A stretch of 64,000 bases of DNA. It comes from Afifella marina DSM 2698. Lineage in GTDB: Bacteria; Pseudomonadota; Alphaproteobacteria; Rhizobiales; Afifellaceae. A program made the translations under genes and the position numbers. The DNA is taken from assembly GCF_900102695.1 (NCBI RefSeq), contig NZ_FMVW01000005.1:124001-188000 (forward strand), read 5' to 3'. Position 1 is the stretch's first letter. Each line of letters starts with the position of its first letter. Under the pieces are notes generated by a model. The model did no database searches and had not been told where the DNA came from. It saw only the letters and a list, made by a program, of their open reading frames with translations. This document shows positions 25,724-36,169 of this stretch, one piece after another.

Positions 25724-26143
25724 TTAGCGGTGGCGCCAGCCGCCGTGGTGACCGCCAGTGTGACCGCGGTGCTTCGGACCCATGCGGCTCACGCTGATGA
25801 CCTGACCGTTATAGGCGTTGACCCGGAGCATGACCGGGGCGCCGCGACGGCCGCGGGCGGCGAGCGAATAGACGCGACCGCGGGTGTCGAAATAGCGGAC
25901 CGGGGTGAAGCCCTGGCGGCGCAGCTTGCGCGAGATGCGGTGCGTGCTGAGCTTATGGTTCCAGCGCCGCTCGTGATGGCGCCAGCCGCGGCCGCGATAA
26001 TCGACCTTGGTGACGGCTTCGCTGCGCTCGACTGTAATGCCGGCCTGGCCGGCGGCGGCGATCGGCGCGGCACTGGCGCCCGCTGCGAGCGGCAGGAACG
26101 AGAGCGTCGCAAGACCGGCGGCGGCGAGAATGTTGAGTTTCAT
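25724..26143 (-). CDS. Secreted basic protein of unknown function
   Basis: A 139-residue protein with a signal peptide (residues 1-25, ending GASAA). The mature part is strongly basic and His/Arg-rich (RGRGWRHHERRWNH, KHRGHTGGHHGGWRHR). The middle, GFTPVRYFDTRGRVYSLAA and VNAYNGQVISVSRM, resembles the beta-hairpin repeats of PepSY-like periplasmic proteins. No specific function. It stands alone and may bind metal or polyanions. Confidence 0.7.
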   Translation of the reverse strand: MKLNILAAAGLATLSFLPLAAGASAAPIAAAGQAGITVERSEAVTKVDYRGRGWRHHERRWNHKLSTHRISRKLRRQGFTPVRYFDTRGRVYSLAARGRRGAPVMLRVNAYNGQVISVSRMGPKHRGHTGGHHGGWRHR

Positions 26144-26384
26144 GGCTTCGTCTCCTCAGTGATGCGGAGGGGCTGCCCTCCATCGATGTTTGGAGACTAG
26201 GCGGAGCTCACTGAACTCGTTCAGAACCGGCCGTTCATCTGGCGTTCAGCGACGAAAACCCGGAAAACCGCGATTTTCAGGAGATGCACGAAAAGGCTTG
26301 AAAGGGATTTTGGGAGTTCCCATTTCTCGATTGGGACGCCGAAAGGGTCCCGCGGAAAGGGCGGATCGGCTTTTCGAAGAGGCC

Positions 26385-26429
26385 GTCTTTTCCTTCCCAG
26401 AATGTCGCTTCAATGGAGGACTTCAGATG
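26385..26429 (+). promoter_or_regulatory. Candidate RNA thermometer in the hsp20 leader
   Basis: The segment GUCUUUU (26385-26391) can pair with GGAGGAC (26415-26421), which contains the Shine-Dalgarno of the hsp20 gene. The helix has three G-U pairs and one run of four U, as in heat-labile fourU or ROSE-type thermometers. The small heat-shock context supports it. It is a by-eye pairing and was not folded. Confidence 0.45.
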
Positions 26430-26909
26430 CGTCAGTATGATTTGAGCCCGCTTTACCGTTCGACCGTCGGCTTCGACCGGTTGTTCAACATGCTCGATTC
26501 CATGGCAGGCTCGGAAAACGGCGGCCAAAGCTATCCGCCCTACAACATCGAGCGCACCGGCGAGACCGCCTACCGCATTACGATGGCCGTGGCCGGCTTC
26601 GGCGAGCGCGATATCGATATTGAATCGAAAGAGAACATTCTCACGATCAAGGCGCAGCGCAACGAGGACGAAAGCGAGCGCGACCGCGAAATTCTCTATC
26701 GCGGGATCGCTGCACGCTCCTTCGAGCGCCGCTTCCAGCTCGCCGACCATGTCGAAGTGACCGGCGCCACCCTGGAGAACGGCCTTCTGCACATCGATCT
26801 CGTGCGCGAGATCCCGGAGGCCATGAAGCCGCGCAAGATCGCGATCAGCGGTTCGGACAAGTCCGAAAAGCAGATCGATGCGTCGGTTGCGACCAGCAAG
26901 GCCGCCTGA
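26427..26909 (+). CDS. Hsp20 family small heat shock protein
   Basis: A 160-residue chaperone with the alpha-crystallin domain spanning roughly residues 38-130. It has PPYNIERTGETAYRITMAVAGF at the start of the domain, RGIAARSFERRFQLADHV and GLLHIDLVREIPE near its end, typical of IbpA-like proteins. It binds unfolding proteins during heat stress. ATG 26427 follows GGAGGA. A terminator follows the gene, so it is monocistronic. Confidence 0.93.
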   Translation: MRQYDLSPLYRSTVGFDRLFNMLDSMAGSENGGQSYPPYNIERTGETAYRITMAVAGFGERDIDIESKENILTIKAQRNEDESERDREILYRGIAARSFERRFQLADHVEVTGATLENGLLHIDLVREIPEAMKPRKIAISGSDKSEKQIDASVATSKAA

Positions 26910-26940
26910 CACCCCGACCCGACCTCCAGTCATCGGTCGA

Positions 26941-26967
26941 AGGTGCCCCGGAAGGGGCGCCTTTTTT
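26941..26967 (+). terminator. Rho-independent terminator after hsp20
   Basis: GGTGCCCC and GGGGCGCC pair around a GGAA tetraloop and are followed by six T residues. Confidence 0.9.
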
Positions 26968-27032
26968 GTTGGGCGGGATTTTATGCGACGGGCCAAAGCG
27001 GCCGGCATCCTGCGACTTCAACGCGGGGCGGG

Positions 27033-27662
27033 ATGATGAAATCGGCTCTTGTCGGTGCGGAGAGGGTCGTGCTGGATTTCTCCAGATCCGATTGTCATGG
27101 CATGTCGATGGACTTTATCGAGCCGAAGATGAGTGCGCTCCCCGCCTACCGGCGCGCGCTGGAAGAAGGGTGGCAGCCTGACGATCGCAGGGCCGACGGC
27201 GCGACGCGGCAATTGAAAGAAATCGATGAAAATCCCGCGCAATTCCTGGCGCGTCTGAATGAGCGGAGCGTGCCGGACCGGCCGGTTCGCCTGCCGGACG
27301 GCTCGACGCGCGCCCGGCTTCCGAGCTTTCATTACTGGATCTGGGAAGAGGGGTTTTGCGGCCGCATAAGCGTTCGCTGGCAGCCCGGGACGAGCGAGCT
27401 TCCGCCCCATGTCCTCGGTCATATCGGATATTCGATCGTGCCCTGGAGACGGAACCAGGGTCTGGCGAGCGCGGCTCTTTTAAAGCTCTTGCCCGAGCTG
27501 CCGACGCTGGGCCTTCATCATATCGACCTCGTCACCGATCCGACCAATGCGCCGTCAATTCGCGTGATCGAGAAAGCCGGCGGAGAGCTGGTCGAACGTT
27601 TTCATCTGCCGGAGGGCTATGAGGATGCCGAGGCGCTGAGGTTTCGCATCGCGCTGACGTAG
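27033..27662 (+). CDS. GNAT family N-acetyltransferase
   Basis: A protein of about 209 residues with the acetyl-CoA-binding region VLGHIGYSIVPWRRNQGLASAAL (P-loop QGLAS) and a C-terminal TDPTNAPSIRVIEKAGG, a family hallmark. Acyl-CoA and acceptor specificity are unknown. The start is uncertain: ATG 27033 is in frame with GGGCGGG just before it, and an ATG at 27102 would give a shorter N-terminus closer to many homologues. Confidence 0.82.
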   Translation: MMKSALVGAERVVLDFSRSDCHGMSMDFIEPKMSALPAYRRALEEGWQPDDRRADGATRQLKEIDENPAQFLARLNERSVPDRPVRLPDGSTRARLPSFHYWIWEEGFCGRISVRWQPGTSELPPHVLGHIGYSIVPWRRNQGLASAALLKLLPELPTLGLHHIDLVTDPTNAPSIRVIEKAGGELVERFHLPEGYEDAEALRFRIALT

Positions 27663-27783
27663 TTTGTCTCGCCTCAGAAACAGACAACGTGCAACGAGAC
27701 AGGTTTGCGTGCCCGGAGACGGGGCGCGCATTTAATCGACCGTCCGATGTGGCTTCTTCGGCGGCTGCCGAAGTATCCCGCTC

Positions 27784-28842
27784 TTAAAGTCTGGCGCCGA
27801 GGAGTTCGACGAAACGGTCGACCTCGTCTTCGCTGGTCTGGAAATTGGTGATGAGGCGCACGAGGATTTCGTCGTCGCCTTCCTCGATCTTCAGGCCGTG
27901 GGGACGCGGCCATTCCAGGAAGACGGCGCCGGCCTTGCGCAGGAAGGCTGCCTGTTCGCGGCCCAACAAGGCAAAGCTCTCATTGGTCTCGCTCGGCCAG
28001 GCGAGGCGGGCCTTGTCGGAGCTTTCGATGCCGGCACGCAGCCGCTCGGCCATGGCATTGGAATGGGCGGCGAGCCGCAGCCACAGATCGTCGGCGAGAT
28101 AAGCCTGAAACTGGGCGGCGATGAAGCGGGTCTTGGAGAAGAGATGGCCGGCGCGCTTTCTGAGATAGGGAAGCTCGGCCGCCATCTTCGGGTCGAAGAA
28201 GACGAGGGCTTCAGCGGAGACGCAGCCGTTCTTGGTGCCGCCGAAGGAGAGGATGTCGACGCCCTGGCGCCAGGTGATGTCGGCCGGGTTCTCGCCGAGA
28301 TTGACGAGCGCATTGGCAAAGCGCGCCCCGTCCATGTGCACGGGAAGGCCGCGCTCATGGGCGATGGCGGTCAGCGCCTCGACCTCCTGGCGCGTATAGA
28401 TGGTGCCGACCTCGCTCGCCTGCGTCAGCGACAGCGCCATCGGCTGGCCGGCATGGACGAAATTGGGCGCAAAGCGCGACACGGCATCCTTGAACTCGCC
28501 CGGATCGATCTTGCCGAGCGGGCCGTCGAGCTGCATCAGCCGGGCGCCGCCCGTCTGGAATTCCACCGCACCGCATTCGTCGACGACGATATGGCTTTCG
28601 CGGTGGCAGAAGACGGCGCCGCCGGGCTTGTTGACGGCGGCGAGCGCGAGCGCGTTCGACGAGGTGCCGGTGCCGACGAAGAAGACGGCCACCTCACGCT
28701 CGAAAAGCGCGTTGAAGCGGTCTTCGACGGCGCGGTCGAGGGCGCTCACGCCATAGGCGTCGGCATGGCCGGCCGCCTGATGGGCGATCGCTTCCACGAT
28801 TTCCGGCGCGGCGCCGGACCAATTGTCGCTGGCAAATTGCAT
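27784..28842 (-). CDS. Low-specificity L-threonine aldolase family protein
   Basis: A 352-residue PLP-dependent enzyme. It has FVGTGTSSNALAL for phosphate binding, CHRESHIVVDECGA, HMDGARFANA, and the Schiff-base SFGGTKNG with Lys204. It cleaves L-threonine or allo-threonine to glycine and acetaldehyde. Beta-eliminating lyases share this architecture, but the full pattern fits threonine aldolase best. It is transcribed away from gltB across a long intergenic region. Confidence 0.9.
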   Translation of the reverse strand: MQFASDNWSGAAPEIVEAIAHQAAGHADAYGVSALDRAVEDRFNALFEREVAVFFVGTGTSSNALALAAVNKPGGAVFCHRESHIVVDECGAVEFQTGGARLMQLDGPLGKIDPGEFKDAVSRFAPNFVHAGQPMALSLTQASEVGTIYTRQEVEALTAIAHERGLPVHMDGARFANALVNLGENPADITWRQGVDILSFGGTKNGCVSAEALVFFDPKMAAELPYLRKRAGHLFSKTRFIAAQFQAYLADDLWLRLAAHSNAMAERLRAGIESSDKARLAWPSETNESFALLGREQAAFLRKAGAVFLEWPRPHGLKIEEGDDEILVRLITNFQTSEDEVDRFVELLGARL

Positions 28843-29268
28843 CTTGGCGGCTTAGGGCCGGCGCGCGTCTTGCGCAAGGGGGTGCGGCAGCCTGCGACGC
28901 CGGGACGGGCGCTCGGGGGGCGGCCGTTTCGAGGTCTTCGCGGCAGAAAACGGGGGGCTTGGAGAGTTCTGTCGATCGCGAGCGGTTTTTCTCGATGTTT
29001 CTCGGCTGTCTCTTGGCTGTTTCTCTGTTGCTTCGGGCGGCGTTGCCGGCGCCTTCCTCAAGGTGATGTGCGAAAGCCCGGCCGCGGCCGCAGGCTCCCG
29101 CGCGACCGGCCAAGTCTCCGCCTCGGGCTTTGACAGACGAGCCCGCGAGGAACCCGGCAGGAGAAGTCATTCAGGATCGGGGAATTTTGGCGAAGTCCCA
29201 TCTCTCCTTTGACGGGGCGGGAAATTCTGGCATAGACGGTTGGCGAAAGCTGCCCAGCCGCCGCCGTG

Positions 29269-29295
29269 AAGCTTCTCTCCACGACGGAGAAGCTT
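29269..29295. other. Perfect 9-bp inverted repeat upstream of gltB
   Basis: AAGCTTCTC and GAGAAGCTT flank nine bases, in a region with no gene, about 370 nt before the gltB start. It could be a stem in an untranslated leader or small RNA, or a protein-binding site. Confidence 0.55.
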
Positions 29296-29407
29296 GCCAC
29301 GGATTTCACCCTGCGGTGCCGGCGACGACGCAACAGCTCCGTTCGGCCTTCGAGCGGTTCGGAGAGTCGACTTGTCGTCTCTTGCAAAATTTGAGATGGT
29401 GAATGGA

Positions 29408-29428
29408 TAGGACAGGCCTTCTGTCCTA
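29408..29428. other. Perfect 8-bp inverted repeat upstream of gltB
   Basis: TAGGACAG and CTGTCCTA flank the five bases GCCTT, about 230 nt before the gltB start. No T tract follows. Candidate leader hairpin or operator. Confidence 0.55.
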
Positions 29429-29656
29429 GTTGGTGGAGGGCGCCGGTCCCGGGATCGCCGACAACGACGACGGGGCACCCAAGGGCAGAGCGAAGGGCAT
29501 TCCGCTCAACCCGAATGTGCCCAACCAGTTAAGTATGAGCTACGGCGTTGAGCCGATTGCTCGAGCCGCATGTCCTGAACGAGGCGTGCGACCCGAACGG
29601 AAGAGGTGCCCCGAGACGAAGGGTTTCGGTGCGGGGCGAGATGGCGGAGGCAGGCC

Positions 29657-32600
29657 GTGACGATGGAACCTCACCTCAAGAGCGAGCGGATGCGCGCAGC
29701 AGCCGAGGCGTTTGAGCGCGCGGAGCGCGTGCGCGGGGCGCGAAAAACGCCGGCCGCCGGCAAAGGTCTTCTCGATCCGCGCGGCGAGCGCGACGCCTGC
29801 GGCGTCGGCTTTATCGCCGATCTGAAGGCGCGGCCTTCGCACACGATCGTCGAGCACGGCCTCAAGATCCTCAACAATCTGACGCATCGCGGTGCCGTCG
29901 GCGCCGACCCCGAGGTCGGCGACGGGGCGGGCATGCTGATCCAGCTCCCCGACGAATTCTTCCGCGCCGAGGCGGAGGCGCATGGCTTTTCGCTGCCGCC
30001 GCTCGGCCGCTATGCCGTCGGCGTCATCTTCATGCCGCAGGACGCGGAGCTGCGCCGGCATCTGGAAGGCGTCGTGGAACAGGTGGTGGCCGAGGAAGGC
30101 CAGACGGTTCTCGGCTGGCGCGACGTGCCGGTCGACAATGCCTGCCTGTCGAAGGCGCAGAAGATCCGTGCGGCGGAGCCCGTGCACCGGCAGGTGTTCA
30201 TCGGCGCGGCCGACGGGCTCGAAGACGACGATTTCGAGCGCCGTCTCTACATTCTGCGCAAGATCATCTCCAACCGGGTCTTCCACGAGAGCGACGGGCG
30301 CGACAAGGGCTTCTACATCGTCTCGATGTCGAGCCGGACCGCCGTCTACAAGGGCATGTTCCTCGCCCATCAGCTCGGCGAATATTACAAGGACCTGTCG
30401 GATCCGCGCTTCGCCTCGGCGCTGGCACTCGTGCATCAGCGCTTTTCGACGAACACGTTCCCGTCCTGGAAGCTCGCCCATCCCTACCGGATGGTCGCCC
30501 ATAACGGCGAGATCAACACGCTCAGAGGCAACGTCAACTGGATGGCGGCGCGGCAGGCGTCGATCTCCTCGCCGCTTCTCGGCTCCGACATCGATAAATT
30601 GTGGCCGATCTCCTATGAGGGGCAGTCGGACACGGCCTGCTTCGACAATGCGCTCGAGTTTCTGACCATCGGCGGCTACGAGCTCGCCCATGCGGCGATG
30701 ATGCTGGTGCCGGAGGCCTGGGCCGGCAATCCGCTGATGGACGAGAAGCGGCGGGCTTTCTACCAGTACCATGCGGCCTTGATGGAGCCGTGGGACGGGC
30801 CTGCGGCGATCGCCTTCACCGACGGACGCCAGATCGGTGCCACGCTCGACCGCAACGGGCTTCGGCCGGCGCGCTATGTCGTCACCGACGACGGCTTCGT
30901 CATCATGGCGTCCGAAGCGGGCGTTCTGCCGGTGGACGAAAGCTCGATCGTGCGCAAATGGCGGCTGCAGCCGGGTCGGATGCTGCTCATCGACCTCAAG
31001 GAAGGCCGCATCATCGACGACGGCGAACTGAAGGCGCGCCTTTCGGAAGGCAATCCCTATCGCCAGTGGCTCGCCCGCACGCAGATCGTTCTGGAAGACA
31101 TGCCGGAGGTCGCCTCACGCGCGCCGACGACGGCGGCCTCGCTGCTCGATCGCCAGCAGGCCTTCGGCTATACGCAGGAAGACCAGAAGATCCTGATGGC
31201 GCCGATGGCGGTGACCGGCCAGGAGGCGATCGGCTCCATGGGCACCGATACGCCGGTCTCCGTGCTCTCCGACAAGCCGAAGCTGCTCTACACCTATTTC
31301 AAGCAGAACTTCGCCCAGGTGACGAACCCGCCGATCGATCCGATCCGCGAAGAAATCGTCATGAGCCTCGTCTCCTTCATCGGGCCGCGGCCGAACCTCT
31401 TCGATCTGGAAGGCCTTTCGGAGCGCAAGCGCCTGGAAGTGCGTCAGCCGATCCTGACCAATGCCGATCTCGAAAAGATCCGCGGCATCGGCGATATCGC
31501 CGACAACCATTTCCTGACGAAGACGCTCGACATCACCTACAATGCGAGCCTCGGCGCCGACGGGATGGAAGATGCCCTCGACCGTCTCTGCCAGCGTGCG
31601 GAAAAGGCGGTGCTGGAAGGCTACAACATCATCATCCTGTCGGACCGCCTGGTCGGGCCGCAGCGCATCGCCATGCCGGCGCTTCTGGCGACGGCGGCCG
31701 TCCACCATCACCTGATCCGCAAGGGGCTCAGAACCTCGGTCGGTCTCGTGGTGGAGACGGGCGAGGCGCGCGAAGTGCATCATTTCGCGGTGCTCGCCGG
31801 CTATGGGGCCGAGGCGATCAACCCCTATCTCGCCTTCGAGACACTGGCGCAGATGCATGAGCGCGGCGACTTCCCGGACGTCGTCGATGCGCGCGAAGTG
31901 GTGGAACGCTTCATCAAATCCGTCGGCAAGGGGATTTTGAAGGTGATGTCCAAGATGGGCATCTCCACCTACCAATCCTATTGCGGCGCGCAGATCTTCG
32001 ATGCTGTGGGCCTGTCTTCGGCCTTCGTCGACCGCTTCTTCTTCGGCACGGCGACGATGATCGAAGGCGTCGGTCTTGCAGAGATCGCCGAGGAGACGGC
32101 ACGGCGCCACCGCCTCGCCTTCGGCGACGACCCGGTTCTGAGGCGCACGCTCGAAGTCGGCGGCGAATACGGCTTCCGCATGCGCGGCGAAGACCATGTG
32201 TGGACGCCCGATGCCGTGGCGCATCTGCAGCATGCGGTGCGCGGCGAAGGCTTTGAACGCTTCCGCACCTTCTCGGAGATGGTCAACGGCGAGGCGGCGA
32301 AGCGGCTGACGATCCGCTCGCTGTTCAGAATCCGCGAGGCGGAAGCCATGGATCTGGAGCCGGTGCCTCTGGAAGAGGTCGAGCCGGCTGCCGAGATCGT
32401 CAAGCGCTTCGCCACCGGTGCGATGAGCTTCGGGTCGATTTCGCGCGAGGCGCATACGACGCTCGCCGTCGCCATGAACCGGATCGGCGGCAAGTCGAAC
32501 ACCGGCGAGGGCGGCGAGGAGCCGGAACGCTTCGTGCCGAAGCCGAACGGAGATTCGGAGCGTTCCGCGATCAAGCAGGTCGCCTCCGGCCGCTTCGGCG

Positions 32601-34390
32601 TGACGACGGAATATCTCGTCAATTCAGACATGATGCAGATCAAGGTGGCGCAGGGCGCAAAGCCCGGCGAAGGCGGCCAGCTGCCCGGCCACAAGGTCGA
32701 TGCGGTAATCGCCAAGGTCCGGCATTCGACGCCGGGCGTCGGCCTCATTTCGCCGCCGCCGCATCACGACATCTATTCGATCGAGGATCTGGCGCAGCTC
32801 ATCTTCGATTTGAAGAACGTCAATCCGGCGGCCGACGTGTCGGTGAAGCTCGTCGCGGAAGTGGGCGTCGGCACGGTTGCGGCCGGTGTGGCCAAGGCGC
32901 GCGCCGACCACATCACCATTTCCGGCTATGACGGCGGAACGGGCGCCTCGCCGCTCACCTCCATCAAGCATGCGGGCTTGCCCTGGGAGATCGGCCTTGC
33001 CGAGACCCATCAGACGCTGGTGCATGAGGGGCTGCGTTCGCGCGTGGCGCTGCAGGTCGACGGCGGGCTCAGGACCGGCCGCGACGTGATCGTGGGGGCG
33101 CTGCTCGGTGCCGACGAATTCGGCTTCTCGACCGCGCCACTGATTGCGGCCGGCTGCATCATGATGCGCAAATGCCATCTCAACACCTGCCCGGTCGGCG
33201 TCGCCACCCAGGACCCGGTGTTGCGCAAGCGCTTCCGCGGTGCGCCGGAGCATGTGATCAACTACTTCTTCTTCGTTGCCGAAGAGGTCCGCGAGATCAT
33301 GGCGGCGATGGGCGTGCGCAAGCTCGAAGAGCTCGTCGGACGCTCCGACCGCCTCGACACGATGCCGCTCATCAAGCACTGGAAGGCGAAGGGGCTCGAT
33401 TTCTCCAAGCTCTTCTATCGCCAGGACGCGCCTGACGACGAGGTCCGCTGGACACGGCGCCAGGAGCATCCGATCGAGACGGTGCTCGACCGCAAGCTGA
33501 TCAAGGAAGCGGCACCGGCGCTCGAACGCGGCGAGCCGGTGCAGATCGATGTGACGGTCGCCAATCTCGACCGTTCCGTCGGTGCCATGCTGTCGGGTGA
33601 GATTGCCAAGCGCTACGGCCATGAGGGCCTGCCCGACGACACGATCGTGGTGAAGATGAAGGGAACGGCCGGCCAGTCCTTCGGGGCGTTTTTGGCCCGC
33701 GGCGTGACCTTCGACCTCGAGGGCGACGCCAACGATTATGTCGGCAAGGGACTTTGCGGCGGGCGCATCGTGGTGCGGCCGGCGGAGGGTTTCCAGCTGC
33801 CGGCCGAGCAGGCGATCATCGTCGGCAATACGTTGCTTTACGGCGCCATCGAGGGCGAGTGCTACTTCTCCGGCGTTGCCGGCGAGCGCTTCGCCGTCCG
33901 CAATTCCGGGGCGATCGCGGTCGTGGAAGGCTGCGGCGACCATGGCTGCGAATACATGACGGGCGGCATCGTCGTCGTCATCGGCGAGACGGGCCGCAAC
34001 TTCGCGGCCGGCATGTCGGGGGGCATCGCCTATGTGCTCGACGAGGACGGCTCGTTTGAACGGCGCTGCAACCTCGCCATGGTCGAGCTCGAACCGGTGC
34101 CGGAGGAAGAGGCGCTTCTGGAAGAGCTGCACCACCATGGCGGCGACATGGAATGGCACGGCCGCGTCAACGTCTCCTCCAACATGAACACGCATGACGA
34201 AGAGCGGCTTTTGACGCTCATCACCAACCATCACCATTACACGGGCTCCAAGCGTGCCAAGCACATCCTGGAGAACTGGGCGGACTTCCGGCCGAAATTC
34301 GTGAAGGTGATGCCGGTCGAGTATCGTCGTGCGCTGGTCGAGATGGAAGAACGCCGCATGGGCGGCGGACGACGCATCGCGGCGGAGTGA
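29657..34390 (+). CDS. gltB: Glutamate synthase large subunit
   Basis: A protein of about 1,577 residues with a pro-sequence of roughly 47 residues before the catalytic DACGVGF, where Cys48 becomes the N-terminal nucleophile. Domains follow in order: glutaminase (about 48-480), central domain, FMN-binding barrel (about 850-1250) with [10 protein letters not shown] and [12 protein letters not shown], the 3Fe-4S cysteines in [15 protein letters not shown] near 1165-1180, and a C-terminal beta-helix. With GltD it makes two glutamates from glutamine and 2-oxoglutarate. GTG 29657 has GGAGG six nucleotides upstream; ATG 29663 is a close alternative. Confidence 0.96.
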   Translation: MTMEPHLKSERMRAAAEAFERAERVRGARKTPAAGKGLLDPRGERDACGVGFIADLKARPSHTIVEHGLKILNNLTHRGAVGADPEVGDGAGMLIQLPDEFFRAEAEAHGFSLPPLGRYAVGVIFMPQDAELRRHLEGVVEQVVAEEGQTVLGWRDVPVDNACLSKAQKIRAAEPVHRQVFIGAADGLEDDDFERRLYILRKIISNRVFHESDGRDKGFYIVSMSSRTAVYKGMFLAHQLGEYYKDLSDPRFASALALVHQRFSTNTFPSWKLAHPYRMVAHNGEINTLRGNVNWMAARQASISSPLLGSDIDKLWPISYEGQSDTACFDNALEFLTIGGYELAHAAMMLVPEAWAGNPLMDEKRRAFYQYHAALMEPWDGPAAIAFTDGRQIGATLDRNGLRPARYVVTDDGFVIMASEAGVLPVDESSIVRKWRLQPGRMLLIDLKEGRIIDDGELKARLSEGNPYRQWLARTQIVLEDMPEVASRAPTTAASLLDRQQAFGYTQEDQKILMAPMAVTGQEAIGSMGTDTPVSVLSDKPKLLYTYFKQNFAQVTNPPIDPIREEIVMSLVSFIGPRPNLFDLEGLSERKRLEVRQPILTNADLEKIRGIGDIADNHFLTKTLDITYNASLGADGMEDALDRLCQRAEKAVLEGYNIIILSDRLVGPQRIAMPALLATAAVHHHLIRKGLRTSVGLVVETGEAREVHHFAVLAGYGAEAINPYLAFETLAQMHERGDFPDVVDAREVVERFIKSVGKGILKVMSKMGISTYQSYCGAQIFDAVGLSSAFVDRFFFGTATMIEGVGLAEIAEETARRHRLAFGDDPVLRRTLEVGGEYGFRMRGEDHVWTPDAVAHLQHAVRGEGFERFRTFSEMVNGEAAKRLTIRSLFRIREAEAMDLEPVPLEEVEPAAEIVKRFATGAMSFGSISREAHTTLAVAMNRIGGKSNTGEGGEEPERFVPKPNGDSERSAIKQVASGRFGVTTEYLVNSDMMQIKVAQGAKPGEGGQLPGHKVDAVIAKVRHSTPGVGLISPPPHHDIYSIEDLAQLIFDLKNVNPAADVSVKLVAEVGVGTVAAGVAKARADHITISGYDGGTGASPLTSIKHAGLPWEIGLAETHQTLVHEGLRSRVALQVDGGLRTGRDVIVGALLGADEFGFSTAPLIAAGCIMMRKCHLNTCPVGVATQDPVLRKRFRGAPEHVINYFFFVAEEVREIMAAMGVRKLEELVGRSDRLDTMPLIKHWKAKGLDFSKLFYRQDAPDDEVRWTRRQEHPIETVLDRKLIKEAAPALERGEPVQIDVTVANLDRSVGAMLSGEIAKRYGHEGLPDDTIVVKMKGTAGQSFGAFLARGVTFDLEGDANDYVGKGLCGGRIVVRPAEGFQLPAEQAIIVGNTLLYGAIEGECYFSGVAGERFAVRNSGAIAVVEGCGDHGCEYMTGGIVVVIGETGRNFAAGMSGGIAYVLDEDGSFERRCNLAMVELEPVPEEEALLEELHHHGGDMEWHGRVNVSSNMNTHDEERLLTLITNHHHYTGSKRAKHILENWADFRPKFVKVMPVEYRRALVEMEERRMGGGRRIAAE

Positions 34391-34401
34391 GGCAAAGGTC
34401 G

Positions 34402-34422
34402 GGGCCGGCGACAGGCCGGCCC
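34402..34422. other. Hairpin just after gltB
   Basis: GGGCCGGC and GCCGGCCC form an 8-bp stem with loop GACAG, 12 nt after the gltB stop and before gltD. No T tract. It may stabilise gltB mRNA or attenuate read-through into gltD. Confidence 0.55.
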
Positions 34423-34642
34423 ATCAAGACAGGTGCGGAACGCGCGACGAGAGACACGCGAGCGAGGGCGACGCGAGTAGGGCATGGGGCCGATCTGCGG
34501 GCATTTGCCCGCCAGGCGGAACTGGAAATCCAAAAAAGGCTGCGGCATGAAGCCTGACCGGATCGAGGCGGGACCTCCGGCGGCGGGCTTTCGGCACGAC
34601 GATTGCGAGCGCGGCAGCGGGAATGACGGGTGAAGCGTAGTT

Positions 34643-36082
34643 ATGGCTAAAGTCACAGGCTTTCTGGAGATCGATCGGCAGGAACAGCGCTACCAGCCGG
34701 CGTCCGACCGCATCCGGCATTTCAAGGAATTCGTCCTGCCCTTGCCGGAGCCGGAAGTGCGCCGGCAGGCCTCGCGCTGCATGGATTGCGGCATTCCCTA
34801 TTGCCACGGGCCGACGGGCTGCCCGGTGCACAACCAGATCCCGGACTGGAACGATCTCGTCTGGCAGGACGATTGGGAGGAGGCCGCACGCAACCTCCAT
34901 TCCACCAATAATTTTCCCGAATGGACCGGCCGGATCTGTCCGGCACCTTGCGAAGAAGCGTGCACGCTCAATCTCGAAGACGCGCCCGTCACCATCAAGA
35001 CGGTGGAGCAGGCGGTTGCCGACAAGGCTTTCCAGGAAGGCTGGATCCGTCCGCAGCCGGCGGAGCGAAAGACCGGCAAGCGCATCGCCATCATCGGTTC
35101 GGGACCGGCGGGCATGGCGGCCGCCCAGCAGCTGGCGCGCGTCGGCCACGACGTGCATGTCTATGAGCGCGAGCCGAAGGCCGGCGGGCTCTGCCGCTAC
35201 GGCATTCCCGACTTCAAGATGGAAAAATACCATATCGACCGGCGCGTGACGCAGATGGAAGGCGAGGGCGTCATCTTCCATTACGGCGTCAATATCGGCG
35301 TGACGACGCCGATGAAGGAACTCGTCGACGAGCATGATGCGGTGCTGATCGCCACCGGTTCTGAGCGGCCGCGCGATCCGGGCATCGGCGGCATGGAATT
35401 GACCGGCGTGCATTACGCCATGCCCTATCTCATCCAGTCGAACCGGCGCGTGAACGGCGAGCCGGTGCCGGAGATCGACCATCCCGACGACATCTGGGCC
35501 GGGCGCCGGCACGTCGTCGTCGTCGGGGGCGGCGACACGGCGTCGGACTGCGTCGGCACGGCTTTCCGCCAGGGCGCGATTTCCGTCACGCAGCTCGATA
35601 TCCGCGCCTGCCCGCCGGAGAAGGAGAACAAGGCGCTCGTCTGGCCGTATTGGCCGACGAAGCTTCGGACCTCCTCCAGCCAGGCGGAAGGGGCGGAGCG
35701 CGAATTCCAGGCGGCGACGCTCGAATTCGTCGGCAAGAACGGCGTTCTGACCGGGGTGAAATGCGCCCGCGTCGATGAAAAACGTCAGCCGCTCGAAGGC
35801 ACGGAATTCATCCTCAAGGCCGACCTCGCCTTCATCGCCATCGGCTTTGCCGGACCTCTGGAAGACACCTTCGTCAAGGAATTCGGCGGCGCGCTGAAGC
35901 AGGACCGGCGCACCAACATTCTCGCCGACGAAAAGAGCTATCGCACCTCGGTCGACAAGGTGTTCGCGGCCGGCGATGTGCGCCGCGGCCAGTCGCTGGT
36001 GGTGTGGGCGATCCGCGAGGGCCGGCAGGCGGCACGCTCGATCGACCAGTTTTTGATGGGCGAGACCTCGCTGCCGCTGTAA
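34643..36082 (+). CDS. gltD: Glutamate synthase small subunit
   Basis: A 479-residue flavoprotein. The N-terminal 4Fe-4S cysteines are C46, C49, C54, C60, C99, C103 and C107. An FAD-binding [15 protein letters not shown] begins at 150 and an NADPH-binding [11 protein letters not shown] near 288. It passes electrons from NADPH to GltB for ammonia assimilation. It lies 252 nt downstream of gltB, a wider spacing than many gltBD operons, with a hairpin between. Confidence 0.95.
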   Translation: MAKVTGFLEIDRQEQRYQPASDRIRHFKEFVLPLPEPEVRRQASRCMDCGIPYCHGPTGCPVHNQIPDWNDLVWQDDWEEAARNLHSTNNFPEWTGRICPAPCEEACTLNLEDAPVTIKTVEQAVADKAFQEGWIRPQPAERKTGKRIAIIGSGPAGMAAAQQLARVGHDVHVYEREPKAGGLCRYGIPDFKMEKYHIDRRVTQMEGEGVIFHYGVNIGVTTPMKELVDEHDAVLIATGSERPRDPGIGGMELTGVHYAMPYLIQSNRRVNGEPVPEIDHPDDIWAGRRHVVVVGGGDTASDCVGTAFRQGAISVTQLDIRACPPEKENKALVWPYWPTKLRTSSSQAEGAEREFQAATLEFVGKNGVLTGVKCARVDEKRQPLEGTEFILKADLAFIAIGFAGPLEDTFVKEFGGALKQDRRTNILADEKSYRTSVDKVFAAGDVRRGQSLVVWAIREGRQAARSIDQFLMGETSLPL

Positions 36083-36104
36083 CGGCGGAGGCGAGGGACG
36101 ATCT

Positions 36105-36130
36105 GGCGCCAGAGGTGGGCGCCAGAGGTG
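36105..36130. repeat. 13-bp direct repeat after gltD
   Basis: GGCGCCAGAGGTG occurs twice, head to tail, beginning 23 nt after the gltD stop codon. Confidence 0.8.
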
Positions 36131-36169
36131 AAGGTGGCCGGGGTTCTGGTGCTTTTCGGCGCGTGAGGC

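Larger units (their letters stand above)
28843..29656. other. Long intergenic leader upstream of gltB
   Basis: This 814-nt region has no supported gene. It contains an imperfect 11-bp triplicate (28996-29028), a perfect 9-bp inverted repeat (29269-29295) and a perfect 8-bp inverted repeat (29408-29428). It must hold the gltB promoter and leader. Confidence 0.6.
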
